A stretch of DNA of 64,000 nucleotides, taken from contig JAJEKV010000102.1 in NCBI GenBank assembly GCA_021234155.1, positions 537,979 to 601,978 of the forward strand, read 5' to 3'. Numbering within the stretch: the first letter of the stretch is position 1; each line of letters starts with the position of its first letter. Below, piece by piece: positions 20,724 through 33,099 of this stretch. Below the pieces are notes generated by a model, which ran no database searches, was not told the DNA's origin, and was given only the letters and a program-made list of their open reading frames with translations. Made by a program: the position numbers and the translations under genes. This DNA is from Isoetes taiwanensis. Lineage: Eukaryota > Streptophyta > Lycopodiopsida > Isoetales > Isoetaceae.

Positions 20724-23200
20724 TGCTAATGTTATATGTAAATGTAACTAGAAACGTGGGCCCGGCGATGCCGGGCATTAGTCGTGGATGTGTGGAATGA
20801 GTAAATTTAGTCGTGAAGCTGCATGGAATGGATAGGAATAATGGAAGTCATAGCGTGGATAGAAATGAATAAACAATGGAATGTCTACAGTCTAGGGATT
20901 GATTGATGTTTATGATAGTTTAGGCTTTTATTAGACATAGTCAAAACAATTGCAATTGAAAATTGTGTGCACGTGGCATAAGAGATGGTAGAAGTATTTT
21001 GATATGTTTGTGTGAGTGGTTTTATAGAATCTAGTCTAATCGATTTGTTTGATGTGATCGTTGACATTGTTCATATACATGATTATTTGTTCAATCTAGA
21101 GTTGCATGCTACATCCTCTTGATTTGCTAAAATTTATGATATGCTAAATCCTTGAACCATAAACCCATAAAACCCAAAAAAAATCTAAACCCTTTAACTC
21201 TACTCTTGTAGAGCCTAACCCCCTAACCGACTGAACTTAATCCAATGTAGAGCATTAGCAATTGAGTTGTCAACTATAGCGTGTAGGGTTGGGTGAAATG
21301 AGTAAGAGATTGTTGTAGTGAGTTAGAATGAATAGAATAGAATGAAAATATGTCTTTCAATGGAGTTTCTACTATATGTAGATTGCATATGTATCTTGTT
21401 AGCACATGAACTTAAATACATAAACCTGTAACCTGCAAACACCTGTATTCTGACCTATGCGATGAAGTTCAAACTTATGAGGAAATGTGAGCTATGCGAT
21501 GATGTTCAAACTTATGAGGAAAGCGTGATTTATAGGTGCCTAGATCATTCTATTTAAAACCACTTTTTTGGTTTTGAAGGAAGTTGGTTAACGCTCAATG
21601 TCTTCTAGTTCTCAAAGATGTAGATTAATTGTGCTATATATCAACATATCTCAATTATGGTATGTGTAGATTGGTCACGATAGACCAAAATGTGCATGTG
21701 GAAGCAAGAAAAAATTCCGGGGGTTTCACCATTTTGTACACTTATGACCCAAGTGCGTATTTGGGTAGGGTTTTTGAACTCGAAGACGTCATTATCACGT
21801 TTGTGTTTTCATCTGGCCGACCACCATTCTTCCGCAGGTGGTAAGAAGGGGAGTTGGGCGGGAAGGTCCGATCCGTAGCATCTACGTTAGGGCCTACTCC
21901 AACTCCATTGAGAGCTCAAATGGGATTTTCGGCTTATCTAATGCCGAGTTTGGGTTTTCGGCATTCCTTCAAGCGTTTCAAGGCCATCCGGGCTATGCAT
22001 TTAAAACTTTGCCAGTAACAAATTTTGGGCACTCTGGCCATATTTTGTAGGGTTCTTCACTTGCCTTTTTTTTTTTGTATGTTATGGCGCAGTTCCTCTC
22101 TTATTCTAGAAGCTTGCGGGTTGAGGGTTTTTTTTGGTGCTTTGCTATGACGGGGGTCGTTTTTAAAGCCGAACCTATTACGGTTGTTGACTTCGAAATG
22201 CTCGAAAAAGCAAAGGCATTTGATTCTTACCTATCGAAATCCGACTTTGCACCTTTCGATTTCGAACCATTCGATGAGCTTGACGTACAAAATCCGACGG
22301 TCAACCTTATACGGATGGGGTTTCCTAAATATGAATATTGAAATAGGCTAACTCGTTCTTTTCCATAGAATTCCCGAGCTTATGCTTTATCAATCGCATC
22401 ACGGTTGAGTAGGGGGCTGCTAATGCAAGCTGTTAGCATTTCCATCATCTACATTGGTTGGGGATGCCGGATTTTCCTGAGGCCAGGATCGGGGTATTTG
22501 GGCTTGCTTAAGCATTTATATAGCAAGGCTACTTGTTATGCCCGTGGAGGCCCGGTGCACTTGCTTGTTGTGTACTTTTTTTGGTCTAGCTAGAGATATG
22601 GCAAGCTGGTCGTCAAGCTAGTGTAGCCGGGGAACAAGGAAAATGGCAAACCGAACTTGGGTAGGCTAGTATTAGACTCCATGGTCGTAAGTTTCCTATT
22701 GTTGGGTAATTCATTTGAGCTTACGCTTTTGATCTATGCATAAATGTCAATATTGTAAGTGTGATAGCTAGATGGTTTCTCTATAACTACTATATACAAA
22801 ATATAATGATGCTTTCTAGCGACCATTTATATCATCGATGGGAATTATTTAAATGAATGCGCAAAAGGGACTTGTGTGTCTCGAGCAATTATCACTTTCC
22901 GCTACAGGTGAGCAAGCAACTTGGTGCAAGTGAGGCTGCCGCACCAACACTTCAGCACATTTGAAAGGGCAGCAACTGCTATTGCTACTTTATGATTTAT
23001 CATCCACGGTAAAGTTCTAAAGCTAAGGTGTTTGCAATACTAATTCCTTATGTGCTGATGTTATAATGTGGTACTGATACATGATCATCTATTAGCATCT
23101 CGGCTAATAAGCTCTGTAGAATCATTGCTGAAGAAAGCTCAGTATGTATGGTTGCCAAATCAATACGTAATTGATAATAACATAGGCAATGAATTGATGG
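20724..23200. other. Gene-poor stretch with unassigned open frames
   Basis: Plus-strand open frames at 21629-22050 and 22075-22341 are longer than their surroundings suggest, but they are in mixed frames and match no family I know. A CCCGGCGATGCCGGG palindrome lies at 20761-20775. The rest is AT-rich. Confidence 0.35.
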
Positions 23201-24075
23201 TCAATTAAGCGCCCCAGCTTCTTTTGGGAATGTAAAATTTGTAGACCAGTCTGGAAGTTTAGCTGAATTCTTGCCTGCGGTTCCTGGAATCCAAAGCACG
23301 GTCTTGATCCATGGCCTGGTCATCTGGGATGTTATCATAAGCTATGTGCTCTAGAGTAATTAATCCAACAGCTAGGTGCTCTTGTTTTTTTTTCTTTTTC
23401 TTAGTTGGTAAGTTGTCAATGTAGGACCAAAGACACATGTACATTTTATGTTATTAAAACAATTCTTTATGTTTTTGCGAGATCGCCTTCAATGGTATGC
23501 TTAGGTTGATAATGAGAAGAGTGTAGATAAAACATTACAATGTCAAGGGCTTTAAGGCGCTTGCAACTTGACGAAGCTCCAAGGAAATTGGAAGAACACG
23601 AAATCTTACTTGTGCTCAAGGTATGGTGTTATCCCCACTTAGATTCGTTCTTCTTTATATTATCTCTGAGGGCCTTACCATTTCGTTATAAGTAGATTCC
23701 AAGGATCCGTGTAAAAGATCAGTAGTAGGTGGTGGTAAACCAAGATCTTCACAAAAAGATGAATTGCAGCAAACTAGAGGAAAAATGGCATGTGGGTCAC
23801 AATGGCTCCTACAAGAAGGCAAACTATTGGGCACAGTGAGGGCAAAATGGCGATGGTTACAAGCGATTGTAAGAACAAGTTGGACCTTAATCAAAATAAA
23901 GTACATCTTGATAAAAGGCGGTTCGGATAGAGAGTGCACATCTTTGCGAGAGAGGAAACCAAGAACACGGAAAGTTAAAGCCAAAACCTGCTACCCTTTC
24001 AGCCCTAAAATCGTAAAATTTGCAAAAGTACAAGCCGATTTGAACTGGTCAAATGAAGAGTCCATCAAATGACAT
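23201..24075 (+). other. Possible exons of an unrecognised gene
   Basis: Near 23215-23360 a plus frame reads APASFGNVKFVDQSGSLAEF and so on. At 23539 an ATG opens MSRALRRLQLDEAPRKLEEH, which runs to CTCAAG|GTATGG, a good donor. A basic open frame at 23764-24072 follows an intron-like gap. The pieces could be three exons of one gene, but the product is unknown and the model is unproven. Confidence 0.25.
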
Positions 24076-25667
24076 GAGCACTCATGTATTACGAGGAAGC
24101 AGATAGACAAGCCACCGTTTTAAAAAGTCATCTTAGCCCATACTTACGATTAATGTAAGTCGGAATTCTTGTGCCACACCTTAAAATTTTGAGGGTCCTT
24201 CCATTCAAAGATTCCTTATGTACTTACATAGAATGACCATTTGGCTTTAAGTGGTTTAACTCCACTTTGTAGCGTTAGAAAAGCTATGTTGTATACCTCA
24301 AACTTCGCAGACTTCTAATGCAAAGTTGATAATATAGTTGATTTTGCTCTAATACTCAATTTAGAATGCCCTTTTCTCATTTTGTCCATCATTTGATATA
24401 TACATAGTCAAAGTGCTTTCAACTCCACCAAGATTCTAGATAGATTTAAAATATGTCTTCATTCGAATGAGGTGCACATTAAAAAATATCCATGTTTACA
24501 ACCATATAGGAAGCCCCAATATTATATGAGGGCATCTTGCTCTGCTTATGCACGTGGTTGGAGTACAAAGTACAGAGACTGACTAGAATAATAAATAGAG
24601 GCTGACCGATCATGTGCTACTTCATTTCTTACCATCATCTATTAGGGTGTAGTATATTATAGATGTATAATTTGAGGTATTGATCTTACCATGATGTATT
24701 GTCCTTAGCATGTATTCCATGTATGTATTGTCCTTTGCATATAATTACCCTTGTAATGTCGCATGCATGTAAGAACCCCGGAGATCACGAGGACCGAGAT
24801 TTTAGAAATGTCAATTAAAAACATTTTGAAATTTTATTTATTCCGTACATGGGGTAGGGTGCACAAGCACAAACTCAAGTACAAGATCGGGTAGGGGTAT
24901 GTAAAAACTAGGATAGTCCGAAAGTACATCTACTTTAAAGGGGCTTGGAAAACCCTTTTCCTATATAATGCATGTAGGTTTTTTTCCACCTCAAAAAAGT
25001 CATTATCTGAGGGGTTTTCTTTTCGACCCCTTTGCACGCAGATGTGGTATCCCCATATGCCTAGGTGAAACCCCCGTGGAAAAAATCAAATGCTCCAATC
25101 ACCTCGCATTGGAAGAGAAAGGCAAGGGGCTTTTGCATGCAACTTTAGGTTGAGGGTTTATAAGCATAAATTTTTCAACATTTTCACTACCTATATAAAG
25201 CGGGTCTATTTTGTTCTATAAAAATGGATGTCTAATATTTTTGGGCTGGAGCAACCTAAATGCTTGACACGTACATTTTTCTCTCCATTTCTAAAACCTT
25301 AAAAAATAAAATATTGGATGCTTGACACGATTCCGTCCAATCTCGGAGATCTCTCACGGTGGCTTTCTTGCTCTGCAAACAATCCCTGGCTATTTGCATG
25401 TTCGGACATAGCGAAGCCCTTCTCAAGCTAGGGTATTCCACTTTTGGCAGATCTATTTTTTTGTTTCGTTTCATTTTATTTCATATACTATAGATCTTGT
25501 TCGCTAGTTTTATTGTGGGCTTCATCATGCCTGTGTTCCCATGACTCTTGATAGCCTCTTGGACGAGCACGCGGGTTAGCTCTCTAGATAACCAATGTTT
25601 TTTGGCACATCAAACAAGTGGCTTACGTTATGCGCCTTATTCTAACAACGAAGATTTGCTACTTTTG
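24076..25667. other. Gene-free spacer
   Basis: AT-rich. Nothing recognised. Short open frames at 24968-25153 and 25256-25474 look like chance. Confidence 0.4.
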
Positions 25668-25939
25668 TTGCTTATTGAACTTCTCATGTAGGGTAGAGGT
25701 TATTCTGTCATTCTGTCCGATATGACAATAAGATAGCAGGATGACAATAAGATAGAACTTGTGAACATCAGTATTCATGTATTTTTTATAGTTGCCAAAA
25801 TACCCTGGCACCCAATAGTAGATATGAAGAGAATTACATCGTTGTGTCCCCTTCTGAATCAGTTCTTTTGAAGTGAAACACCACTTAGACTATTATACAA
25901 GAACATGAAGGCTTTTTTACAGAGAAACTCTGGTATTGC
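25668..25939 (-). repeat. 272-bp dispersed repeat, copy 2 (inverted)
   Basis: Reverse complement of 14009-14280 across its entire length, with a few substitutions (for example CGATG versus CAATG, and ATGAGAAG versus AGGAGAAG). The two copies face each other and bracket 11.4 kb that includes the 4.1-kb TIR element. Confidence 0.85.
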
Positions 25940-27372
25940 CTTCGAAAAAGTGGGAAGTGGAGCGGTTGAATCTCTTAAAGTCCAGTTGGGGTTTAGGGGC
26001 TACTGCGGGCAGTTCCAACAGAAATTTCAGACATAGACCAATTTCATGTAAAGATTCGTGCTAGCATGCAAATTTCTTGTTCAAAGATTGAGAGGGCGGG
26101 GATTTTTTGAAAAGGTTAGAGGGCCATACCGGGCATGCCATGCCCTGGCCTAGCTAGGCAGCAAAGTAGATCTGCAGTTGCATATCTTAAATTCATAGCC
26201 TAGGTCGCATTCTAGAATGGGACTCGCATGAAACCAACAAACCGCCCGACTAGACTAGGCTTCTCATTCATCTCATGGGTAGCGCACACATACGCGAACT
26301 ACCCACCGAAAAAATAAAGGAAAATCCAATTTTATCATTTGGACCCCAAAATACAATGCTAATTCGGATGTTGGTTTGGTACCGCCGAAAAGCTTATCAC
26401 CGGATTAAAAACCCCGCCCTTTTCGGTTTTCGAGGAAAACCCTAGTGATAAACCCAAGCAAGGGGCTTAGACAAACGCAAAGGCAGAGAAATCGCTCCCA
26501 AAACCCAACGAATGGAGAAGTCGAAACGGATGTCGCGATGCCAACCCGTATGTCCGCACATCACCAACACCACAAAAACGAAACAAAACAAACCTCCCGT
26601 GAGTGGAGGGTTGATTACGCGCGTGCCCGCGCGACAAATATAATAAACAAAGAAGGGGGGATGGGTTCAAAGAGAAAGAGGTACTGGAGAGAGAAGAGGA
26701 AGCCGATGAGATGTTGATGCGTAAACGCGCCTAAAATAGCGAATTCCCAACCGTAGCGGGCATAAGGCTACCAGATGCATACAAAACATGCATGCTCGTC
26801 TCATTCTAGAATGGCGATCCGATGTCTCGGATCGATGGGATAGTTGCAGTGCATTAAAGAGTCATGGTTGCCTGGGTGGCTCTAGGCTTCATAGATCTGG
26901 CACTAACACTGCCATAGAATTTTAGGGGATTAATGCTCTTCCTTAGGCCAAATGAAATTTTGCGGGAGGACTTGCATTTTACCTAGGGACAGCAATATTG
27001 AATGTGAGGCTACTGCTATGCTCTTTCAAACCTATCAGGCATTCTTTGTATGCATGTTCCAAATTAGTGCTCTGCTTCCAATCGAAGAGATCCTTTCTAT
27101 AGATTCTTCAGTTACTTTGATCTTATTTTTCAGTTAACATATGTATTTTTGTTTCAGCCTTTAAAGGGTGATAAATTCAGGCAAATTTTCCAAAAATAAC
27201 TTTTGTTTTGAAACCCAGTTTCAACCGATTTTATAAAATCCAATAAATATGAATAGAAGACGGCAAATTTTCTAGTTACATCTAAAATATTTTTCGAACC
27301 CTGGTTACCAATTATCAAAACACTCTTATGCTAGGGCCACATGACACATTTTTTTTATCGATTATTTCAGCT

Positions 27373-27396
27373 TGTTGGGTCAGCGCTGACCCAACA
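27373..27396. repeat. Perfect 24-bp palindrome
   Basis: TGTTGGGTCAGC followed directly by its reverse complement. It could be a dimeric protein-binding site or the centre of a small foldback. It has no partner in this window. Confidence 0.8.
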
Positions 27397-28089
27397 CATC
27401 AGCCATGCATTTATATGGCATGCTCCATTTTGAGGTGCCCTCTTGCTGAAAACTGATCAGTCGTAAATGATGTCTTTTTCTTTATCACTGCCATAGTCGT
27501 TGCAGAAGGGTAAGCACACCAATCTCGAAACTACATGAGATCAAAAAGTAGTCAGTTAGGTTTGATGCTTATGTTTTTCACAAGTTATAATAACCAAGTA
27601 CAATAAGAGAATCTAAAATACGTGTCAATAAAAGCACTGCTCACAAAGAGCACTGCAGATTTTGGGAATTTGTGTTGAGCCTCTACCAGATGTGAGTTTT
27701 AAATGATAATTTCTTAGCTAAATAAACTCCACTTTCTACTTTACCTTCAGTAGGAGATGTGCTACTTTTTTTGGGCCTCCACACCTGGGTCTACTAACTC
27801 CAATTGCCTCAGAAGGGACTTATCCAATCCAAGAAAGATTTATGAAGCTACGGTTAAGACATTCCTACTAAAAACTACTGCCATATACCTTCATTCCTTT
27901 TGTGTCCCTTCACAAAATGCTCCAATTTTCTATGAGCTTCCTATTTGATTGTATCCATCGTATCTAGACATCGGAAATGCAAGTTTATTGCAAAAGCCTA
28001 CCTATATGTATCTTAAGGTTGCTTCTTGTTGTACCTAATGTAATAGTATCCTCCCCTTTCAAATTGTGTCCTTGTATTTATTTACAATT

Positions 28090-28161
28090 TATTATCTGCT
28101 AATTTGGAGAAATTTATTTCTTGAGATTATCTGCTAATTTGAAGAATTTTATTTCTTGAAT
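28090..28161 (+). repeat. 36-bp tandem repeat, two copies
   Basis: ATTATCTGCTAATTTG starts at about 28091 and 28127, and each copy continues to TTTATTTCTTGA. Confidence 0.8.
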
Positions 28162-28920
28162 ATCTCCAATGCTAAAAAATATCCGTTCCAGGATCTTGGC
28201 GGCACAAAAAATGACCCATTGTTCCCAATACAATAAAATGTACTATTAACTGACTACAAATAGCTCAATACAGGAATTGGATATTCAATTACTTCCCTCG
28301 GATCATCATTCCGGCAATAAAAGAAAAAAATCTAGCCTCATTTATGCAATGATCTCAACCACATAAAAAGATCTTAAGGCACTGATGATGAGAATACACA
28401 AAATTATGAAGGCGAACAATCATCAAAACTGCCAGGACCGATGCATAAGAAAAGATTTGGGTTGGAATGTGATTGAAGCGAGCACATAATTTATAATTGC
28501 AGGAGCAGTAGTCTAGCAAAATTGTATTCCATTTGGGATCTGTCAGGAACCTGCCTAGGATGTCTATGAGCAAACTGCACAAAGTTGAAGAGTGTGCCAG
28601 AATAGTGCAAGCTTTAAAAAAAAAAAGCTAAACATTTTAAGTCAAGCTAAACTAGAACTGCTTCTATAGTTTTATCGAGATTGGATGATGTGAGCAAGTC
28701 ATATATTTACAGAAATTTAAATAAGTCTTAGTGCATGCTCCCTATGATGGTCCATATTATGAGTTACACCCTTGACAATAGTGCCAAGTCACAAAACGAT
28801 GCAGTACAACCTAGTATATTTTACATCAGTTTGCATGGTAGAGAGAACTGCAATTAGCTTGTTATTTGGATTTGACAATACTTTCCAATTTTAGTCCCTG
28901 CCATAATTCACAAAGGTTAC

Positions 28921-31422
28921 TGTCAAGGGTTGGGTAACAATCCGTATATGGTGGCGACAAACAAAGGAGTCTTCAATTCTGTAACCGTAAGAAGGAACTT
29001 TGCAAGGTTAGGGCATCCCGCCTGCAAAAGAAATGGCCAGTGTATAGGGGAGTTGCAACAATCGTTCTACATCAATGGCTACTCGTATACGGTGCACTCA
29101 CCGTATACAAACAGGAGTTCATCCCCCATACCAGCTCCATGTCGATACAGGGCCCTCCACATATCACTGTAACCATACTGGGTCCCAGTGGGAAGAGTGA
29201 AGGGGTCATTTTACCCCGTCTCCCTCAGGGCCTACCTAGCTGCGGAAGCGTAAACATACATGTCAGTACACATAATCATCACATATCCACCTTGAAGGAT
29301 GGCACATCAACATCTGCATAGACAAAGATCAGCACAATACAAGTGGGTTCCTACCCAAGGCTCAGACTCCAGGGAATGACTGACGGCTTGGGTCTCCAGA
29401 GTTCATTGCAGACAGAATCATGACAATGGATTTGGCTGGCATGAGAACATGGCATAGGGTTGTCCACTCCATCCGCCCCTCTTGTTGCAGAGTAGGTTGA
29501 AGAGTGTTGGGACCTGACTGTAGCCCGCCGGATGCATAGCCAAAGGGGCTATTCCTGGCATCTCCCCAGTTCCGATGGGGCAGGTAGGGATCACTCCCAC
29601 CAGAGGTCTCCATGCTGACTCAAGGTGACTAGAGGGCCACTGCCCTTATTCGACTTAACCCACTGGAAAGTGAACACCACTCCACGGGTGTCGAGCCCAT
29701 GCCTTACCCACACTCAGTGGCAAGCCATTAGACCTAGTCTACATTGATCCCCGGTAGACTTTACACACCAGAGGGATCGGTCAAGAGTCAGGACACGAAC
29801 CTCCTTCTGAGCCAGTCTGGCCCCTTCACCCACAACCAGGTGTGGTTCTTGTACACAGGCCGAAATCTAGTAATGCACTAAGAGGGACTAGCTAAAAGCA
29901 TCAACTAACTAAGCTTTAAGTCTCTACCCCCCTTCCCAATACAATGAGTCCACAGAATTCATCCATCCATCACATCATCATAGAACTAAAGAATAAGAAC
30001 TAATCTATATCATAGAGTTAGGTTCTTTAGTTAGGGCCAATCTTGGGATCTGCTTGGCTACTAAGGTCAATTTAATAGGCTAAACCTATTGGTTCGATGG
30101 CTGGAATACAGTTTAGACTATTAAATCGACTAAATACCTGATCCCTGGTTCACTCCTCTTGATCCGAATGCGTCCATGTCGTTGTTCTGCAGGGATGGGG
30201 ATGCGGTCTAAGGCTTAATCGATGAGCTAGGGCATACCTGAGGCAGATCTTGTGAGTTGGATTTGACTCCTCAGGCGCGCGAACTGGAGCTCGGAAGGTT
30301 CGTGGACGGAAAGGGAAGAATTAGGGTTTGGTTACCTTACATAGGCTCTCAGTTAGGTTTAGGGTTTCCATGACTCTTGGTCTGCCCTTAATGGGTTAAA
30401 GGTTTAAGGTGTGCACATTGCTAAGTGTGCGCACCCTTGCAAGTTGCCCCCTAGGGCGCCCTTGCTTGGTTATACGCCGGGCACATACCACGCCAATTGG
30501 AATGGCGTGTACGCTGATTGACGGCAAGACGGTGATATCGCCTTGAGACCGTATATCGCATCGAACGCCACATTCTCCCCACCTTTAAATTGATCTTTGT
30601 CCGCAAAGATCGCGGGTCTCCCCACCTTGGGATCTTCTTAACCTGCAATCAACTTGATGCATACGATATACTAATTATCATAGTTACACATTTATTAGGA
30701 TTACCTCAAGGTAATATTTTTAGAACATTATTATACTATTATTCAATCAAATACTTATCAATCCGTATGTCATTACAACAATTACCCATTAGTTTTACTT
30801 ATCATAATGTTTTAGTTTATCAATATATATACAATTATTCTCTGAGGTACTCTTCATTCCTTGCAACACATTACAACAAAATTTGTGTTGCAAGTCTTCG
30901 TAGCTCGACCTCCTAGCCCTTCGGAGCGCTCTATTGGCCTGCAGGTCAACACTACGTTAGTACCATTTTTAATTATTTATAAATTTGGTTATAAGGGAAC
31001 CACCCCAACTATCTACATGAATGCATGGCTAATCTCCCGGCGTAGGAAGAGGATGCTTCTTCCATCGTGGCCGTGGAGACATCGCCCTATAATGCCTATA
31101 TGGCGCTCATGCCTACACCTTTAGTTGCCCAGCGTGGAGGATAGGGTCCTTCGCGTATATGGAGCATGAAGGATAGTGTCCTCCCCGTAGGCATTGGCTA
31201 GAGGTGCTTCCCCTATCAATGCATTCCTGAATGACCTCTTATCTCTCGAGGTCGTCTACTTCCGTGGGACAGAAGTAGACTTTCCAAGCGGAACCGTGGT
31301 CATGCCTACATTGACATTACACCACGTCCTAGAGATCACCGTAGTCATCTCATCATCGGTAACAACGCATGCAACCCATACCTCATAGGTTGCATGCGTA
31401 GATTATACTTAACTATGCAAGC
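28921..31422. other. Non-coding GC-richer segment, possibly retroelement LTR or UTR
   Basis: From 28921 (starting TGTCAAGGG) to about 30650, composition changes to GC-richer, non-coding sequence of the kind found in plant LTRs. It lies on the 3' side of the minus-strand chromovirus. I found no second copy in the window, so the LTR call is unproven. Small perfect hairpins occur: GATCTTTG/CAAAGATC near 30592, GTCTACTTC/GAAGTAGAC at 31254-31280, and a 12-bp stem (ACGCATGCAACC) at 31365-31399. Confidence 0.3.
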
Positions 31423-33093
31423 TATAAATCTACACAAATCGACATGCCTGAGCCGATTTCTTCGGAGATGACCTTGTCGTCCCATTGCTCCATAAACTGT
31501 GGGTACTGCTTTATCAGATCTCTTTTACGCGTCTTCCACCGGCAAGTGTTTCCACTTGACCAAGTATTGGAGAAACTCCGATCTCCTTGTTTTCTTGAAC
31601 GCTTTATCAAGAATTAGTTCTGGAACTATTTCTATCTGCTCTTCTGTCATTTCCAACATCGTTGGAGTGTCCAGGACTTCATCTGGATTGGGAGTGTGCT
31701 TCTTCAGCAAACTCACGTGGAAGACTTTGTGGATCTTTAAGTGTGCTGGCAAGTCTAGCTTGTAGGATTGGTTACCTACTCTTTGGATTATTCTGAAGGG
31801 TCCAGCCCACCTTGGAGCAAGCTTCTTACAATTTCCGATGCGGAGCTTCGCCTGCTTTACCTTGATCTTGAGCCATACATCATCTCCAACTTGGAACTCT
31901 CTGACTGTCCGATGTTTGTTGGCGATGCTCTTTTGTCGACTCCTTGCTGCGAGAAGATACCCTCGAACTTCTTCCACGAGCTGCTGCATGTCGCCCAACA
32001 TTTGCTGCGAAACTTCCACTTTTGACACAGGGTTGTGCCAAGTGTCTGGAGTTAGGCATTGGTAGCCGTAGTTGATCATGAATGGCGACATTTTGGATGA
32101 TTCCTGCTTGGTGCTATTGTATGCAAATTCCACCAAGTGAATAAATTCCTACCACATACCTTGCTTGTTCCAGACATAGTTTCGTAGCATATCCTCCAAT
32201 ATTCTGTTGGTACGCTCCGTTTGCCCATCCGTCTGGGGATGATAGGCCGTGCTCATGGATAGCTTCGTCTGAATCGTTGCAAAGAGGTCCTGCCAAAAGG
32301 CACTGATGAACTTCGATTCTTGGTCGGAGATAATTTCCCTTGGCATGCCATGGAGCCTGAAGATTTCTTTGGTGAAGAGCTTTGCCGTATCCATAGCTGT
32401 GTCCGTGGTCCTGCAAGGCACAAAATGGGCCATCTTCGACAACTTGTCGACCATGACCATCAAGGCATCCTTCCCTCTTACTGTCCTTGGAAGCCCCGTT
32501 ATGAAGTCCATGCTGACCCACTTAGCGTTTGGCACCGCTAATGGTTCCAATGCACCTAGAATTCGAAGCTGTTCTGCCTTCGTTTGCTGACATAGCTGAC
32601 ATTCCTTGATGTGGAGAGCTACCTGCTTCTTCATTCCTGGCCAATAATAGCTGCTACGCACTTTGAAGTATGTCTTCATGAATCCTGCGTGGCCAGCTAT
32701 TGGGCTGTTGTGGGTGTCATGGAGGATCAGCTTCCTTACCCCGATGATTCCTAAGACGCACAACTTGTTCTTATGGTACAGAAGGTTACCTTCCTTCTTA
32801 AAATTTTTGAAGGTTTCCCTCTCCTTGTCTGTTCTGCCTTCCTTGCACAAGCTTGCCCATACTTCCTTGAAGTCCACATCCGTTGGCAATGTTTCTTTAA
32901 TCTTCTTCCCGAAATCACTGGAGAGTGTCGAAATTGCATTGCAATGCACTCTAGTTGTCAGCGGATGCCTTGAAAGTGCATCTGCTACCACATTAAGCTT
33001 CCCCGGCTTGTAGACTATGTCAAAGTCATACTCTTCGAGGAACTCCATCCACCTTCGCCGCCTCGAGGTTAAGGTGTGCTTGCATGAATACAT
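31423..33093 (-). pseudogene. Integrase and chromodomain part of chromovirus pol
   Basis: From 33093 the frame gives the RNase H tail (LNVVADALSRHP) and then the integrase zinc-binding His/Cys region (GHAGFMKTY ... CQLCQQTKAEQ). The catalytic triad regions follow: MDFITGLP (Asp), IISDQESKF (Asp) and NRILEDMLR (Glu). A TAG at 32149-32151 interrupts the frame, which continues unchanged from 32148 into EFAYNSTKQES, the GPY/F module (KLAPRWAGPFRIIQRVG) and VFHVSLLKKH. The chromodomain begins PELILDKAF ... YLVKWKHLP. After VEDA near 31528 a one-base shift moves the last part into another frame, ending near 31423. One nonsense and one frameshift make it inactive, but the decay is light. Confidence 0.85.
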
Positions 33094-33099
33094 ATTGGA

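Larger units (their letters stand above)
25940..28920. other. Gene-free spacer
   Basis: No coding sequence recognised. A 90-codon frame at 26445-26717 is basic and low in information. The stretch contains the palindrome at 27373 and a 36-bp direct repeat at 28090, listed separately. Confidence 0.4.

Noticed and set aside
29362-29613. 83-codon minus-strand frame in the GC-richer segment
   Set aside because: No domain, no homology I recognise, and the region looks non-coding.
28921-31422. LTR of the chromovirus
   Set aside because: No second copy, primer-binding site or polypurine tract could be identified, so it was not called as an LTR.
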